Assembly (NCBI GenBank): GCA_937958315.1
Contig: CALFGH010000165.1
Span: 1-20,408 of the forward strand
Direction: 5' to 3'
From: an uncultured Collinsella sp.
GTDB lineage: Bacteria; Actinomycetota; Coriobacteriia; Coriobacteriales; Coriobacteriaceae
DNA: 20,408 bases
The notes below the pieces were generated by a model. The model saw only the letters and a list, made by a program, of their open reading frames with translations, did no database searches and had not been told where the DNA came from. Shown piece by piece: positions 1 through 7,426 of the stretch (its first letter is position 1; every line of letters starts with the position of its first letter). The position numbers and the translations under genes are program-made.

Positions 1-126
1 TGCCATGCGCGAGGGATAGCTCATCGCTGGCCGTGAATCGGAACGAGGCGTGTTCCAACTCGCCTTGGAACCCGCCTCGTTCTCCTGCTTGTGCTTTTGT
101 CCAATTTCAAAGCGCGCAGGTGTCAT
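1..126 (-). CDS. Partial CDS, probable sensor histidine kinase N-terminus
   Basis: An ATG at 126 opens a frame that stays open for 42 codons to the window edge, so only the N-terminus is present. The visible part is hydrophilic, rich in Lys, Glu, Ser and Arg, and has no recognisable domain. The start lies 11 nt after the stop of the OmpR-type response regulator on the same strand, with a weak purine-rich stretch (AGGGA) before it. Response regulator then kinase is the commonest gene order for this family, so a sensor kinase is inferred from position only. The transmembrane and kinase domains would lie beyond base 1. Confidence 0.5.
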   Translation of the reverse strand, partial: MTPARFEIGQKHKQENEAGSKASWNTPRSDSRPAMSYPSRMA

Positions 127-137
127 ATGTGATTTCC

Positions 138-860
138 CTATTTCTCGTCCGACTTATCGGTCTTGGCCGGAGCCTCAAAGCGATAACCGACGCCGTGAAC
201 GGTGTAGAGCCACTTAGGCTTCTTGGGGTCATCGCCCAGCTTGGCGCGAAGGTTCTTCACATGGCTGTCGATGGTGCGCTCATAGCCCTCAAAGTCGTAG
301 CCGAGTACCTTCTCGACCAGCTCCATGCGGTTATAGACGCGACCGGGATGGCGAGCAAGCGTGGTGAGCAGCTTAAACTCGGAAGCAGTCAGGTCCACTT
401 CCTTGTCCTCGACCAAAATCTTGTGGCCCGAGATATCGATGACCAGATCGCCAAAGTCGAGCACCTCAACGGCGGGCTCATCGGCCTGGTGAGCACGGCG
501 GAACAGGGCACGGACGCGGGCGACGAGCTCGCGAGGCGAGAACGGCTTGATCAGGTAGTCGTCGGCACCAAGCTCGAGGCCGATGATGCGATCCTCGATC
601 TCGCCCTTGGCGGTAAGCATGATAATGGGCACATCCGAGGTATCGCGAATAGTGCGGCAAACGCGCTCGCCGGGAATCTTGGGGAGCATAAGGTCGAGCA
701 CAACCAGGTCGAACTGGTGCTTCTCGAACTCCTCGATCGCAGACTGGCCGTCGCCGACGCCAACAACCCAGTAGCCCTCGCGCTCGAGATAGGCAGCGAC
801 GGCGTCACGGATTGCCTTCTCGTCCTCGACCAGCAGAATCTTTTTTGCATCTGAAGCCAT
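138..860 (-). CDS. OmpR/PhoB-family response regulator
   Basis: A 240-aa two-component response regulator. The receiver domain (about residues 6-118) has the acidic pair E12/D13, phosphoacceptor D56 in the VVLDLMLP strand, T83 of the MLTAK motif and K105 of the IKPF motif, so the phosphorylation machinery is intact. The C-terminal winged-helix domain (about 135-232) has the TASEFKLL and RTIDSHVKNLRAKLG signatures of Trans_reg_C, and the protein ends in a charged tail. It resembles the MtrA/RegX3/PhoP type. ATG at 860 is chosen over a TTG at 881 because it has an AGGGGGG site just upstream and starts directly before the receiver domain. The next gene starts 11 nt downstream and is probably the cognate kinase. 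The signal and regulon cannot be read from sequence. Confidence 0.95.
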   Translation of the reverse strand: MASDAKKILLVEDEKAIRDAVAAYLEREGYWVVGVGDGQSAIEEFEKHQFDLVVLDLMLPKIPGERVCRTIRDTSDVPIIMLTAKGEIEDRIIGLELGADDYLIKPFSPRELVARVRALFRRAHQADEPAVEVLDFGDLVIDISGHKILVEDKEVDLTASEFKLLTTLARHPGRVYNRMELVEKVLGYDFEGYERTIDSHVKNLRAKLGDDPKKPKWLYTVHGVGYRFEAPAKTDKSDEK

Positions 861-920
861 AACACGGCCCCCCTGTCTCAATTAGCTAAGAACAAGCCCA
901 TTTTAACGCACCTATGCCCA

Positions 921-949
921 CCGAGCACCGCTACAGTGCAGCGGCTCGG
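921..949. other. Small imperfect hairpin upstream of the response regulator
   Basis: CCGAGC (921-926) pairs with GCTCGG (944-949), and an inner CGCT/AGCG pair is separated by a 2-nt bulge. It lies between the lipoprotein stop and the response-regulator start. No T-run follows on the minus strand, so it is not a convincing terminator. It may be a weak attenuator or chance. Confidence 0.3.
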
Positions 950-1012
950 CGGGCGGCACTCACAATTACAACGCGTTTATTCCCCCGTTGGCGCCCTTTT
1001 AACCCCTCGGCG

Positions 1013-2224
1013 CTAAAGAGAGAACAGGCGGGCGGTAACCGTCTCGGGGATTCCTTGGCTATTACGCACCGTGGCATAGGTTAAAAACGTATTCGATTTA
1101 CCCGCCGTAGCTGGATAATCGCCATATTCGAGAGCGCGGTCGGGCGACAGCAGCGAACCATAGGTTTTGGCGGAGGTATCGATCAGAAAATGCGATGCCT
1201 GAACCTTAACCAGGTATTTGCCTTTTCTGCCGGCAGCACACGCAAGCGGCTCGCGCGACAGGAATAGGAACGTCCCATTCTCGTTACCGATATAGGTGCC
1301 CATGTTGCCTAGGCTCCCCACGCCGCTATAGGTGGCCTCGATGGAGAACACAAATGTGTCGCCCATATATACGGCCTCGAAGGGAGACACCGATGAGGGA
1401 AGGACCAGCTGAGCCCTCTTGGTATTGTTGCCGTCCGTCAGGTCGATCGCCGTCATGCCGTAGTAGACGCCCTCGTCGTTGCGCACACGCGGGGAAATGG
1501 TCAAGATGCCGTCACTCACACGCGGGGCGGATGCAAAGCGGCCCGTTGACTTCCAAATGGCCTCGGCCTTTGCCTCGTCGAGCGAGCGGCGGTAGCAATA
1601 CGAGTCGTGACTCGTCTTTTTGCCGCCCGCCGAAGGCATCTTGTACCAAATGACGGACGATTCAAACGCCGTAAACAGCGGCGGGTCGTAGTCCTTGCCG
1701 CCTCGGTCGAGCTCGACCACATCGCCGACAAGCGACGCACCTGCCGTATTTTGCGCATAGAGCTTCCACGATGCGTTCGCAAAGTTCATTTCGACCCAAG
1801 CAAACACGCCATCGCCGGCTCGGACATCGTAAAACGAATACCCTGCACCTTCGACGGGATCCTCGATGAGCGTTGTGAGCGAACCGTCGCCCAGGTTGAG
1901 CACACCGAGTGTGTTGGCATGCCGCGCCGATGCGGGCGCCATCATCGCCGCGGCGTAATCGCCGTCGCAGTAGTACAGCAGCGTACCCAGAGGCAATGTC
2001 CATGAAGCTGCAGGCTCGAGGTCGATTTCGACGGCCTCGTACTCATCCGTAATCGAGACAATCTTTGAATCGTCCTTGATAACCTGCGGCTCGCCGGCGG
2101 CATCATCACTCGTGCCCGTTTTTTTCGAGCATCCGGCAAGCACCGTGGCAGCGCCCGCGGCAGCTCCACCGAGCACGAAGCCGCGGCGCGATATTCCGTT
2201 CTTGATGTGGTCGGCGATACCCAT
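1013..2224 (-). CDS. Tat-exported lipoprotein, possible beta-propeller
   Basis: A 403-aa protein with a clear twin-arginine signal: SRRGFVL at residues 12-18, a hydrophobic Ala/Gly-rich stretch, and the lipobox LAGC ending at Cys32. It should be exported folded by Tat and lipid-anchored on the outer face of the membrane. The mature part has recurring aromatic and Gly-Asp segments and Asp-rich turns, which would suit a beta-propeller, but no family signature is certain. Its ATG overlaps the stop of the upstream TSCPD gene by one base (TAATG), so the two are probably translationally coupled. The function is unknown; a secreted binding or sensing lipoprotein is a reasonable guess. Confidence 0.85.
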   Translation of the reverse strand: MGIADHIKNGISRRGFVLGGAAAGAATVLAGCSKKTGTSDDAAGEPQVIKDDSKIVSITDEYEAVEIDLEPAASWTLPLGTLLYYCDGDYAAAMMAPASARHANTLGVLNLGDGSLTTLIEDPVEGAGYSFYDVRAGDGVFAWVEMNFANASWKLYAQNTAGASLVGDVVELDRGGKDYDPPLFTAFESSVIWYKMPSAGGKKTSHDSYCYRRSLDEAKAEAIWKSTGRFASAPRVSDGILTISPRVRNDEGVYYGMTAIDLTDGNNTKRAQLVLPSSVSPFEAVYMGDTFVFSIEATYSGVGSLGNMGTYIGNENGTFLFLSREPLACAAGRKGKYLVKVQASHFLIDTSAKTYGSLLSPDRALEYGDYPATAGKSNTFLTYATVRNSQGIPETVTARLFSL

Positions 2225-2487
2225 TAGGCGATCTCGGCGCGAGCGGCCTCGATAGCGCGTGTAAGCTGGTCGGCGCAGGAGGTCTTTTTCATACCGCAGG
2301 TATTACCGGCGAGAACCTCGATTACGCGATCGGCGGGAGCGCCTTCGACCAGCCTGGAGATGGCCTTGAGGTTACCATCGCAGCCGCCGGTAAACTCGAC
2401 GCCCAGCACCTTGCTTCCGTCATCGGAAAGATTGAGGTGGATATTGCGAGCGCATACGCCCTGCGGCTTGTAGTCAAAACTAATCAT
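2224..2487 (-). CDS. Stand-alone TSCPD-domain protein (TIGR03905-like)
   Basis: An 87-aa protein matching the short TSCPD-domain family, which is related to the C-terminal zinc-binding region of vitamin-B12-dependent ribonucleotide reductases. Visible cysteines fit metal binding: Cys12 (GVCARN), the FTGGCDGN motif, the NTCGMKKTSCADQL segment near residues 63-75. The typical phrasing, a TGGCxGN turn then a late TSCAD motif, supports the family call. The start has a GAGGGG site about 7 nt upstream. It overlaps the following lipoprotein gene by one base. The biochemical role of stand-alone members is not established. Confidence 0.85.
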   Translation of the reverse strand: MISFDYKPQGVCARNIHLNLSDDGSKVLGVEFTGGCDGNLKAISRLVEGAPADRVIEVLAGNTCGMKKTSCADQLTRAIEAARAEIA

Positions 2488-2600
2488 TGAGATCCCCTCT
2501 CAGAAAGAAATTTCAGACGTCTATTATCCCCGCCTGAGCCGACTTATTATCGCAAGCACCGATTCAACATCCTACGATGCATGGACTGGCGGGAGCAAGA

Positions 2601-4400
2601 TTAGCAGTCCGCGCCCCGTGCGTGGACCATGCGCTTATCCCGATACATATTGTGGTCGGCGACACGATATACATCGGCCAGCGTATTTCCAGCCGTCTCG
2701 ACGGTCGCCACGCCAATCGATGCGCTGACCGTCAGGGCCTCATCGCTTACCGCGGCAAGACCGAGACGAAGATCCTGTTCCAGCCCGAGCGCGGACTCGT
2801 TGTCAGTATGGGGGCAAACCAGCAAAAACTCGTCGCCGCCAACGCGCATCGGCAGGTAATCTGCACCAGCCACCCGCCGCAGCACGGACGCCGTCCGTCG
2901 CAGCAGTTCATCCCCCATCTCGTGACCATAGATGTCGTTAGTCCGCTTGAGATAATTGCAGTCCAACATGATCACGCTCACTGGCAAGTCTTCGTCTACC
3001 AGGCTATCTCCGCGCGATTCAAGATAGTTGCGGTTGCGAAGCCCCGTCAGTTTATCTTGGTATGACAGCTCCTCGGCATGCTTGACCATCGATATATTGT
3101 GCGTCGCCACGACGACCGACTCCAGCCGGCCTTGCTCATCGCGATGCTGGGGGACAACCTGTAGCGAGTACCAAGCGCCTCGACAATCTCGCACCTCGGC
3201 AGCCAAGTACGGTACGCCCTCCATACGTTCACGAAGAGTCTTCATATCTACGAGTCCCACAACCGCTTCGCGGCTTTCGGGGCTCACGATATCCCGGCAG
3301 ACCGTGTCCATAAAGTCATATGCCTCGCTGTGCTCGGCAAATATCTTCGCTATCGCCGGCGACATATTGATTCCCTCGATCTCGAGGGTGTCGATATGCA
3401 AAAGGAAGGTCGAATCGTAGATGGCGCTTATGGCATTGATAATGCCGAGCTGCTTATCCTTTTCGACCAAATTGCGGTGGTCAACGATATTTCGAGCCAA
3501 CAGTACCACGACCCAAAACGCAAGGCACACCAAGACGCCGACGGCGACAAATGAAATCCTGTCAGACATGACCTCAGATTTGGGATATAGCGCAAACAGG
3601 CGGTAGTCCTTATATGCCGCACGCACGGCATATAAGGTGGTCCCCCGATATTCGATACGTGTTACGCCCTCGTCTTTCCAGTCAATTCCGCTATCGGCGA
3701 GAAGCCGGGCAAGGGTTATATCGACGGTCGAATCGTTTGAGGAAACGATTTGCGCGTCACGCATCACAAGCACCGTTGGACTCTGATGGAACGTGTTGTT
3801 CACAAGGACGTCGGCGATTGTGTACGAATAGTCATCGGCGGGCTCAGCCGCAAGGGATCGATATCCCAACGCAACGCCATCGCCATATGGGACGGCACTC
3901 ACGGCAAAGTCGACACCGCGACGCTCGACAGCGGTCGAGTAGGAAACTTTGGACCCTCGATACATCGATGCGATCGACGAACAGGCCAGCTCCTCTCGCC
4001 ACAGCATGAGTGGATCGCGGCCGTCGATATCGTAATGGGCGACCATATGACCATCGGCGTCCATGACCAACATTCCCGAAAGGCTCTCGGTATGGACATA
4101 TTCCTCGACCAGATCGTCGTTAACTTCAAATCGATCAGGCGGCAAGAACGTCGCAAACGACTCGAGCGCCGCATCCAAATTGTGCGTCGCCCCGGTTTTT
4201 CTTCCCTTTTCATATCGGTCATATTTTTCGCAGGCATTTTTTAAAAACACCATGGTTTCCTGGCCGAACCCAAGCGTTTTATCAAGGCAGCGATGCGTGC
4301 CAACCATATAGAGCAGACTCAGTAGGGCAACGCTGGCCACGATGCCGATGCCCACTGCGGCTAAACTCTTTCGGCGAAAGCGGCGCTCGTCATTTGTCAT
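2601..4400 (-). CDS. Membrane diguanylate cyclase, extracytoplasmic sensor-PAS-GGDEF
   Basis: A 599-aa membrane protein that probably makes cyclic di-GMP from GTP. The order is: TM1 (about residues 14-33), a ~245-residue extracytoplasmic sensor region, TM2 (about 283-303), a PAS-like domain (about 318-435), and a GGDEF domain (about 447-590). The GGDEF motif at 521-525 is intact, and the domain opens with the usual DKLTGLRNR phrase. The RxxD inhibitory site expected nine residues before the motif is absent (GADY region), so product feedback inhibition by that route is unlikely. The gene overlaps the solute-binding-like gene upstream by 4 nt (ATGA), which argues that the two act together as a sensory pair. 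No EAL or HD-GYP phosphodiesterase is in the window. Confidence 0.93.
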   Translation of the reverse strand: MTNDERRFRRKSLAAVGIGIVASVALLSLLYMVGTHRCLDKTLGFGQETMVFLKNACEKYDRYEKGRKTGATHNLDAALESFATFLPPDRFEVNDDLVEEYVHTESLSGMLVMDADGHMVAHYDIDGRDPLMLWREELACSSIASMYRGSKVSYSTAVERRGVDFAVSAVPYGDGVALGYRSLAAEPADDYSYTIADVLVNNTFHQSPTVLVMRDAQIVSSNDSTVDITLARLLADSGIDWKDEGVTRIEYRGTTLYAVRAAYKDYRLFALYPKSEVMSDRISFVAVGVLVCLAFWVVVLLARNIVDHRNLVEKDKQLGIINAISAIYDSTFLLHIDTLEIEGINMSPAIAKIFAEHSEAYDFMDTVCRDIVSPESREAVVGLVDMKTLRERMEGVPYLAAEVRDCRGAWYSLQVVPQHRDEQGRLESVVVATHNISMVKHAEELSYQDKLTGLRNRNYLESRGDSLVDEDLPVSVIMLDCNYLKRTNDIYGHEMGDELLRRTASVLRRVAGADYLPMRVGGDEFLLVCPHTDNESALGLEQDLRLGLAAVSDEALTVSASIGVATVETAGNTLADVYRVADHNMYRDKRMVHARGADC

Positions 4401-5269
4401 GATTCCGCTCCTTGCGCGCCTGTCGTCGCTCCTGCCTTGTAATTGTCCACAATGTGCTCTATCGTGCCGTCTCGATCCATGTCGGACAGTGCGGTATCGA
4501 GGTTTTTGACGTACTCCCCCTCATAGCTATCATCAAACGCGACGCCCAGGTCAACCGTCATAACGTTGTCGGCGAACACACGATAAACGCCAGGATACTG
4601 GGCAACGAGTCGATCAAGCGACTGAACGTCCGCCATCCAACAGTCGACATACCCTTTGGCGAGGGCGGCTTTGCAGAGTTCGGCAGAACCATACGATTTG
4701 ATTTGCACGTCCGGCGAGATATCCAGATCCCCTGCGAGCAATCGGCGTTCGCTCACCGAGCCCGCAATCACCGCAATGGTCTTGCTTCCATCGAGATGCG
4801 CCAAGGACTTGATGCCACTCGTTTTCTTGGCGGCGACCGAAACCGTCAGGGTCAAATACGGCTCAGTCCAGTAATACTTATCCTCGCGATAACAGGGAGA
4901 ATAGTCGCACCACAGGCAATCGATATCGCCGTTTTTGAGTAGGCGATCGCGGTCATTCCAAGATATGTCGATAAATTGCGGCTTGATCCCCGCACGCTTG
5001 CAGGCCTCGCGGGCGATGTCGATATCGATACCGGCGTAATCGCCCGTGGTATCGACATACACATAGGGGTCGTTATCCGTAACGCCGATTTTGAGCACCG
5101 GGAGATCTTTGTCGGCTTCGTTCGGGGAGGAAGAACTGCTTCGAACGGTATACGTCAGGACGCCCGCACAGACGGCAACAAGGAGTATGAGCGTAAACGA
5201 GACGATGGCGGCTCGCTTGATGCGTCCGGGCACGCGCCTCCCTTCATCGAAACAGCAGTCGGATTTCAT
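4397..5269 (-). CDS. Membrane-anchored solute-binding-like protein (SBP_bac_3 fold)
   Basis: About 290 aa from the chosen ATG at 5269. One hydrophobic helix (about residues 19-41) has no good lipobox (VAVC), so it looks like an uncleaved anchor. The rest matches the family 3 amino-acid binding-protein fold: LKIGVTDNDPYVY opens lobe 1, DYAGIDIDIAREACKRAG follows, then GDIDCLWCDYS and YYWTEPYL, with a second lobe ending in a DRDGTIEHI-type helix. The in-frame ATG at 5323 is rejected because it lies inside the purB terminator hairpin. No ABC permease or ATPase is adjacent. The 4-nt overlap with a diguanylate cyclase suggests a sensory rather than transport role. The ligand is unknown, possibly an amino acid. 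Confidence 0.88.
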   Translation of the reverse strand: MKSDCCFDEGRRVPGRIKRAAIVSFTLILLVAVCAGVLTYTVRSSSSSPNEADKDLPVLKIGVTDNDPYVYVDTTGDYAGIDIDIAREACKRAGIKPQFIDISWNDRDRLLKNGDIDCLWCDYSPCYREDKYYWTEPYLTLTVSVAAKKTSGIKSLAHLDGSKTIAVIAGSVSERRLLAGDLDISPDVQIKSYGSAELCKAALAKGYVDCWMADVQSLDRLVAQYPGVYRVFADNVMTVDLGVAFDDSYEGEYVKNLDTALSDMDRDGTIEHIVDNYKAGATTGAQGAES

Positions 5270-5295
5270 TTTATACCCGGGGCTGAGCCGGCAAT

Positions 5296-5329
5296 AAAAA
5301 AGCGCCTCACCCAAGATGGGCAAGGCGCC
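5296..5329 (-). terminator. Intrinsic terminator of purB
   Basis: On the minus strand GCGCCT/AGGCGC arms (5302-5307 with 5323-5328) plus an inner CCC/GGG pair form a stem followed by a run of six T (plus-strand A-run 5296-5301). It sits about 45 nt after the purB stop. Confidence 0.85.
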
Positions 5330-5371
5330 AAAGGTTGAAATGCATCCGCAAGCGGTCGAATTAGGCTAGCC

Positions 5372-6718
5372 CTACTCGAAGTTCAGCTGCTCCAGGCGGT
5401 CGAAGACCGTGTCGATACGGGTGAGGAAGTCCCACGGATCAAAGATCTCGTCGAGTTTTTCCTGGCTAACGGTGCAGCGCGGATCGGCCTCGAGACGTTC
5501 CTTAAAGGTGGGGCCGGAGACACAATCCTGCACCTCGTGCCAGGTGGCCATGGCGTTTTCTTGCACGATAACGTAGGCGTCCTCGCGGGTGATGCCCGTA
5601 TCGACGAGGGCAAGCAGCACCTTAGAGGAAAAGATGAGGCCGCGGGTCTTGTTGAGGTTGGCCATCATGCGAGCAGGATACAGCTGCAGGCCGTCGATAA
5701 CGCGAATGAGGCACTGGAACATGTGGTCGAGCGCGATGAAGCTATCGGCCTGGGCGACACGCTCGGCGGAAGAGTGCGAAATGTCGCGCTCGTGCCACAG
5801 GGCAACGTTGTCAAAGGCGACCTGAGCGTTGGACTTGACGACGCGCGACAGACCGCAGACCTTCTCCATGGTGATGGGGTTGCGCTTGTGCGGCATGGCG
5901 GAGCTGCCCTTTTGACCCTTGCGGAACGGCTCCTCGGCCTCGAGCGTATCGGTCTTCTGCAGGTTGCGAACTTCGGTCGCGATGCGCTCGCAGGTGGCCG
6001 CCGTAGTGGCAAGCACGCCGGCAAGGTAGGCGTGGTGATCGCGGCTGATGACCTGCGTGGACAGCGGGTCGTGAACCAGGCCCAGGTGCTCACAGACATA
6101 CTCCTCGACAAACGGCTCGATGGAGCTGTAGGTGCCGACGGCACCGGAGATGGCACCGAAGGCAACGTTCTTGCGAGCGTCCTCAAGACGATCGAGATCG
6201 CGCTTGAGCTCCCATGCCCAAGAGCCAAACTTCATACCGAAGGTCATCGGCTCGGCATGGATGCCATGGGTGCGGCCGGCGCAGAGCGTATTGCGCTCCT
6301 CGAAGGCACGACGCTTGCAGATCACGCCGAGCTTCTTAACGTCCTCGATAATCAGGTCACACGCCTGAGTAAGCTGATAGCACAGAGCCGTATCACCCAG
6401 GTCGGAGCTGGTCATACCGTAGTGAACCCAGCGGCTAGGCTTGGGCTCGCCCTCGGGAACATCGGCGTCGATATATTCCTTCATGTTGGTCAGGAAGGCG
6501 ATGACATCGTGGCGCGTGACCTCCTCGATCTCGTCAACCTTCGCCTTCTCAAAGTTGGCGTGGTCGCGAATCCACTGGGCCTCTTCTTTGGAAATACCGA
6601 TCTTGCCGAGCTCCGCCTGAGCCTCGCAGGCCAGGACCTCAATCTCCTGCCAAATGGCGTACTTGTTCTCGAGGGAGAAGATGTGTCCCATCTCCGGGCG
6701 GGTATAGCGATCGATCAT
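5372..6718 (-). CDS. purB: Adenylosuccinate lyase
   Basis: A 448-aa member of the fumarase/aspartase superfamily that cleaves SAICAR to AICAR and adenylosuccinate to AMP, both releasing fumarate, in cytosolic purine synthesis. The superfamily signature GSSAMPHKRNP is at residues 271-281 with catalytic-loop serines 272/273. The GRTHGIHAEP motif at 148-157 carries the conserved His151. An RWVHYGMTSSD segment near residue 96 is also typical. The length fits the usual 430-480 residues. ATG at 6718 is chosen because AAAGGAG lies 7-8 nt upstream and the protein begins with the usual MIDRYTRPEM. An in-frame ATG at 6784 has no such site. It appears to be monocistronic, with its own terminator downstream. 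Confidence 0.97.
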   Translation of the reverse strand: MIDRYTRPEMGHIFSLENKYAIWQEIEVLACEAQAELGKIGISKEEAQWIRDHANFEKAKVDEIEEVTRHDVIAFLTNMKEYIDADVPEGEPKPSRWVHYGMTSSDLGDTALCYQLTQACDLIIEDVKKLGVICKRRAFEERNTLCAGRTHGIHAEPMTFGMKFGSWAWELKRDLDRLEDARKNVAFGAISGAVGTYSSIEPFVEEYVCEHLGLVHDPLSTQVISRDHHAYLAGVLATTAATCERIATEVRNLQKTDTLEAEEPFRKGQKGSSAMPHKRNPITMEKVCGLSRVVKSNAQVAFDNVALWHERDISHSSAERVAQADSFIALDHMFQCLIRVIDGLQLYPARMMANLNKTRGLIFSSKVLLALVDTGITREDAYVIVQENAMATWHEVQDCVSGPTFKERLEADPRCTVSQEKLDEIFDPWDFLTRIDTVFDRLEQLNFE

Positions 6719-6784
6719 AGCGGCTCCTTTTTGGTTATTGGCACGTTGGTCGTAACCCAACCATTGTACCGTGCGCGGGTGCAA

Positions 6785-7113
6785 GTATGGGCAGTAGGCA
6801 TTAACCTAACATTTTGTAGCATAGAGCGGCTGCGGGCGAGCCCCTCGGCCTCACGAAGCCGCGGAGGAAGACTTTGTTGAATTGGCCGTCCCCATGTCTC
6901 CCATGCTCGATGGAGCGGGCAACGGGACGTCCGCGTATTTGCTTCGCAAATCCGCACCGGCTGCGGTCGGCATGCCCCGGTCCACGAAACCGCCGAAGGA
7001 GACCAGATCGAGCCGAGTGTCCCAGCATCCCCCTTGGCTGATGGAGCGGGCAACGGGACGTCTGCGTATTTGCTTCGCAAATCCGCACCGGCTGCGGTCG
7101 CCTATCGGCGACC
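6785..7113. repeat. Diverged ~131-bp tandem repeat with tRNA-Gly 3'-end sequence
   Basis: The intergenic stretch contains two units of about 131 bp. Their 61-bp cores (6909-6969 and 7040-7100) differ at one base, C versus T at the 23rd core position. The ~60 bp before each core align only loosely. Each core begins with the 18-mer TGGAGCGGGCAACGGGAC, which is the complement of the tRNA-Gly 3' end at 7232-7249. The core also encodes a hairpin ATTTGC-TTC-GCAAAT, and 7096-7113 forms a perfect 7-bp hairpin (GGTCGCC/GGCGACC). Short frames across this region carry no recognisable protein. Confidence 0.8.
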
Positions 7114-7127
7114 TTGCCTGCTCGCTT

Positions 7128-7144
7128 TAAACGCTTCGCGTTTA
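7128..7144. other. Short hairpin between repeat and tRNA terminator
   Basis: TAAACGC-TTC-GCGTTTA forms a perfect 7-bp stem with a 3-nt loop. It is the third TTC-looped or tight hairpin in about 80 bp. It has no T-run on either strand, so it is not called a terminator. Confidence 0.4.
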
Positions 7145-7161
7145 TTTAACGCTCGCACCCT

Positions 7162-7182
7162 GGCGGGTTCGAGTCCCGGCAC
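7162..7182 (+). other. tRNA T-arm-like remnant in plus orientation
   Basis: GCGGGTTCGAGTCCCG at 7164-7179 is identical to the T-arm of the nearby tRNA-Gly but lies on the opposite strand. It has no anticodon arm and no CCA end, so it is a fragment and not a tRNA gene. Confidence 0.5.
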
Positions 7183-7189
7183 TTTATTG

Positions 7190-7226
7190 AAAAAAGCACG
7201 GCACCGGAACGGTGTCGTGCTTTTAC
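7190..7226 (-). terminator. Terminator of tRNA-Gly, structurally bidirectional
   Basis: GCACGGCACC (7196-7205) pairs with GGTGTCGTGC (7211-7220), allowing one G-U pair, with a 5-nt loop. It has A-run and T-run flanks on both sides. It begins 6 nt after the tRNA 3' end, so it should stop tRNA transcription on the minus strand. Confidence 0.85.
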
Positions 7227-7231
7227 TTTTT

Positions 7232-7306
7232 TGGAGCGGGCAACGGGACTCGAACCCGCGAGTGTCAGCTTGGGAAGCTGATGCCTTACCACTTGGCGAT
7301 GCCCGC
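7232..7306 (-). tRNA. tRNA-Gly (anticodon CCC)
   Basis: Seventy-five nt on the minus strand with all arms: acceptor GCGGGCA pairing with the 3' GCCCGC region, discriminator T, and encoded CCA (7234-7232). The anticodon stem TCAGC/GCTGA holds loop TTCCCAA, giving anticodon CCC, which reads GGG glycine codons. The T-arm is CGCGGGTTCGAGTCCCG-like. A TTGCCC/TATACT promoter lies upstream and a strong terminator downstream. Confidence 0.95.
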
Positions 7307-7339
7307 AATTGCGCATTGGGATAAATTAAATGCTTGGAT

Positions 7340-7368
7340 AGTATATACCGAGCATTTCAAGGGGGCAA
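7340..7368 (-). promoter_or_regulatory. Promoter of tRNA-Gly
   Basis: On the minus strand, -35 TTGCCC (7368-7363), a 17-nt spacer and -10 TATACT (7345-7340). The -10 box lies about 34 nt before the tRNA 5' end, a suitable distance for a short leader. Confidence 0.6.
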
Positions 7369-7426
7369 TATGAATGCGGCGTGTTATCACTATGCAATCG
7401 CGCACCGCGCACTGCGGCACAAAAGC

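Noticed and set aside
33..854. Long plus-strand frame opposite the response regulator
   Set aside because: It is antisense to a response regulator with complete motifs; no RBS and no recognisable domain. A codon-bias shadow.
2488..2502. TGAGA-GGGGA-TCTCA hairpin as a riboswitch or thermosensor
   Set aside because: Only a 5-bp stem with a 5-nt loop; too weak to claim regulation, mentioned only as context.
5270..5323. Upstream ATG (5323) for the solute-binding-like gene
   Set aside because: It lies inside the purB terminator hairpin, so a transcript that starts after it would not contain it. ATG 5269 fits better.
5537..6880. 447-aa plus-strand frame opposite purB
   Set aside because: Antisense to an unmistakable adenylosuccinate lyase; composition is typical of a mirrored high-GC gene.
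7034..7324. 96-aa plus-strand frame containing SGQRDSNPRVSAWEAD
   Set aside because: This is the well-known spurious translation of a tRNA gene's complement; it crosses tRNA-Gly and its terminator.
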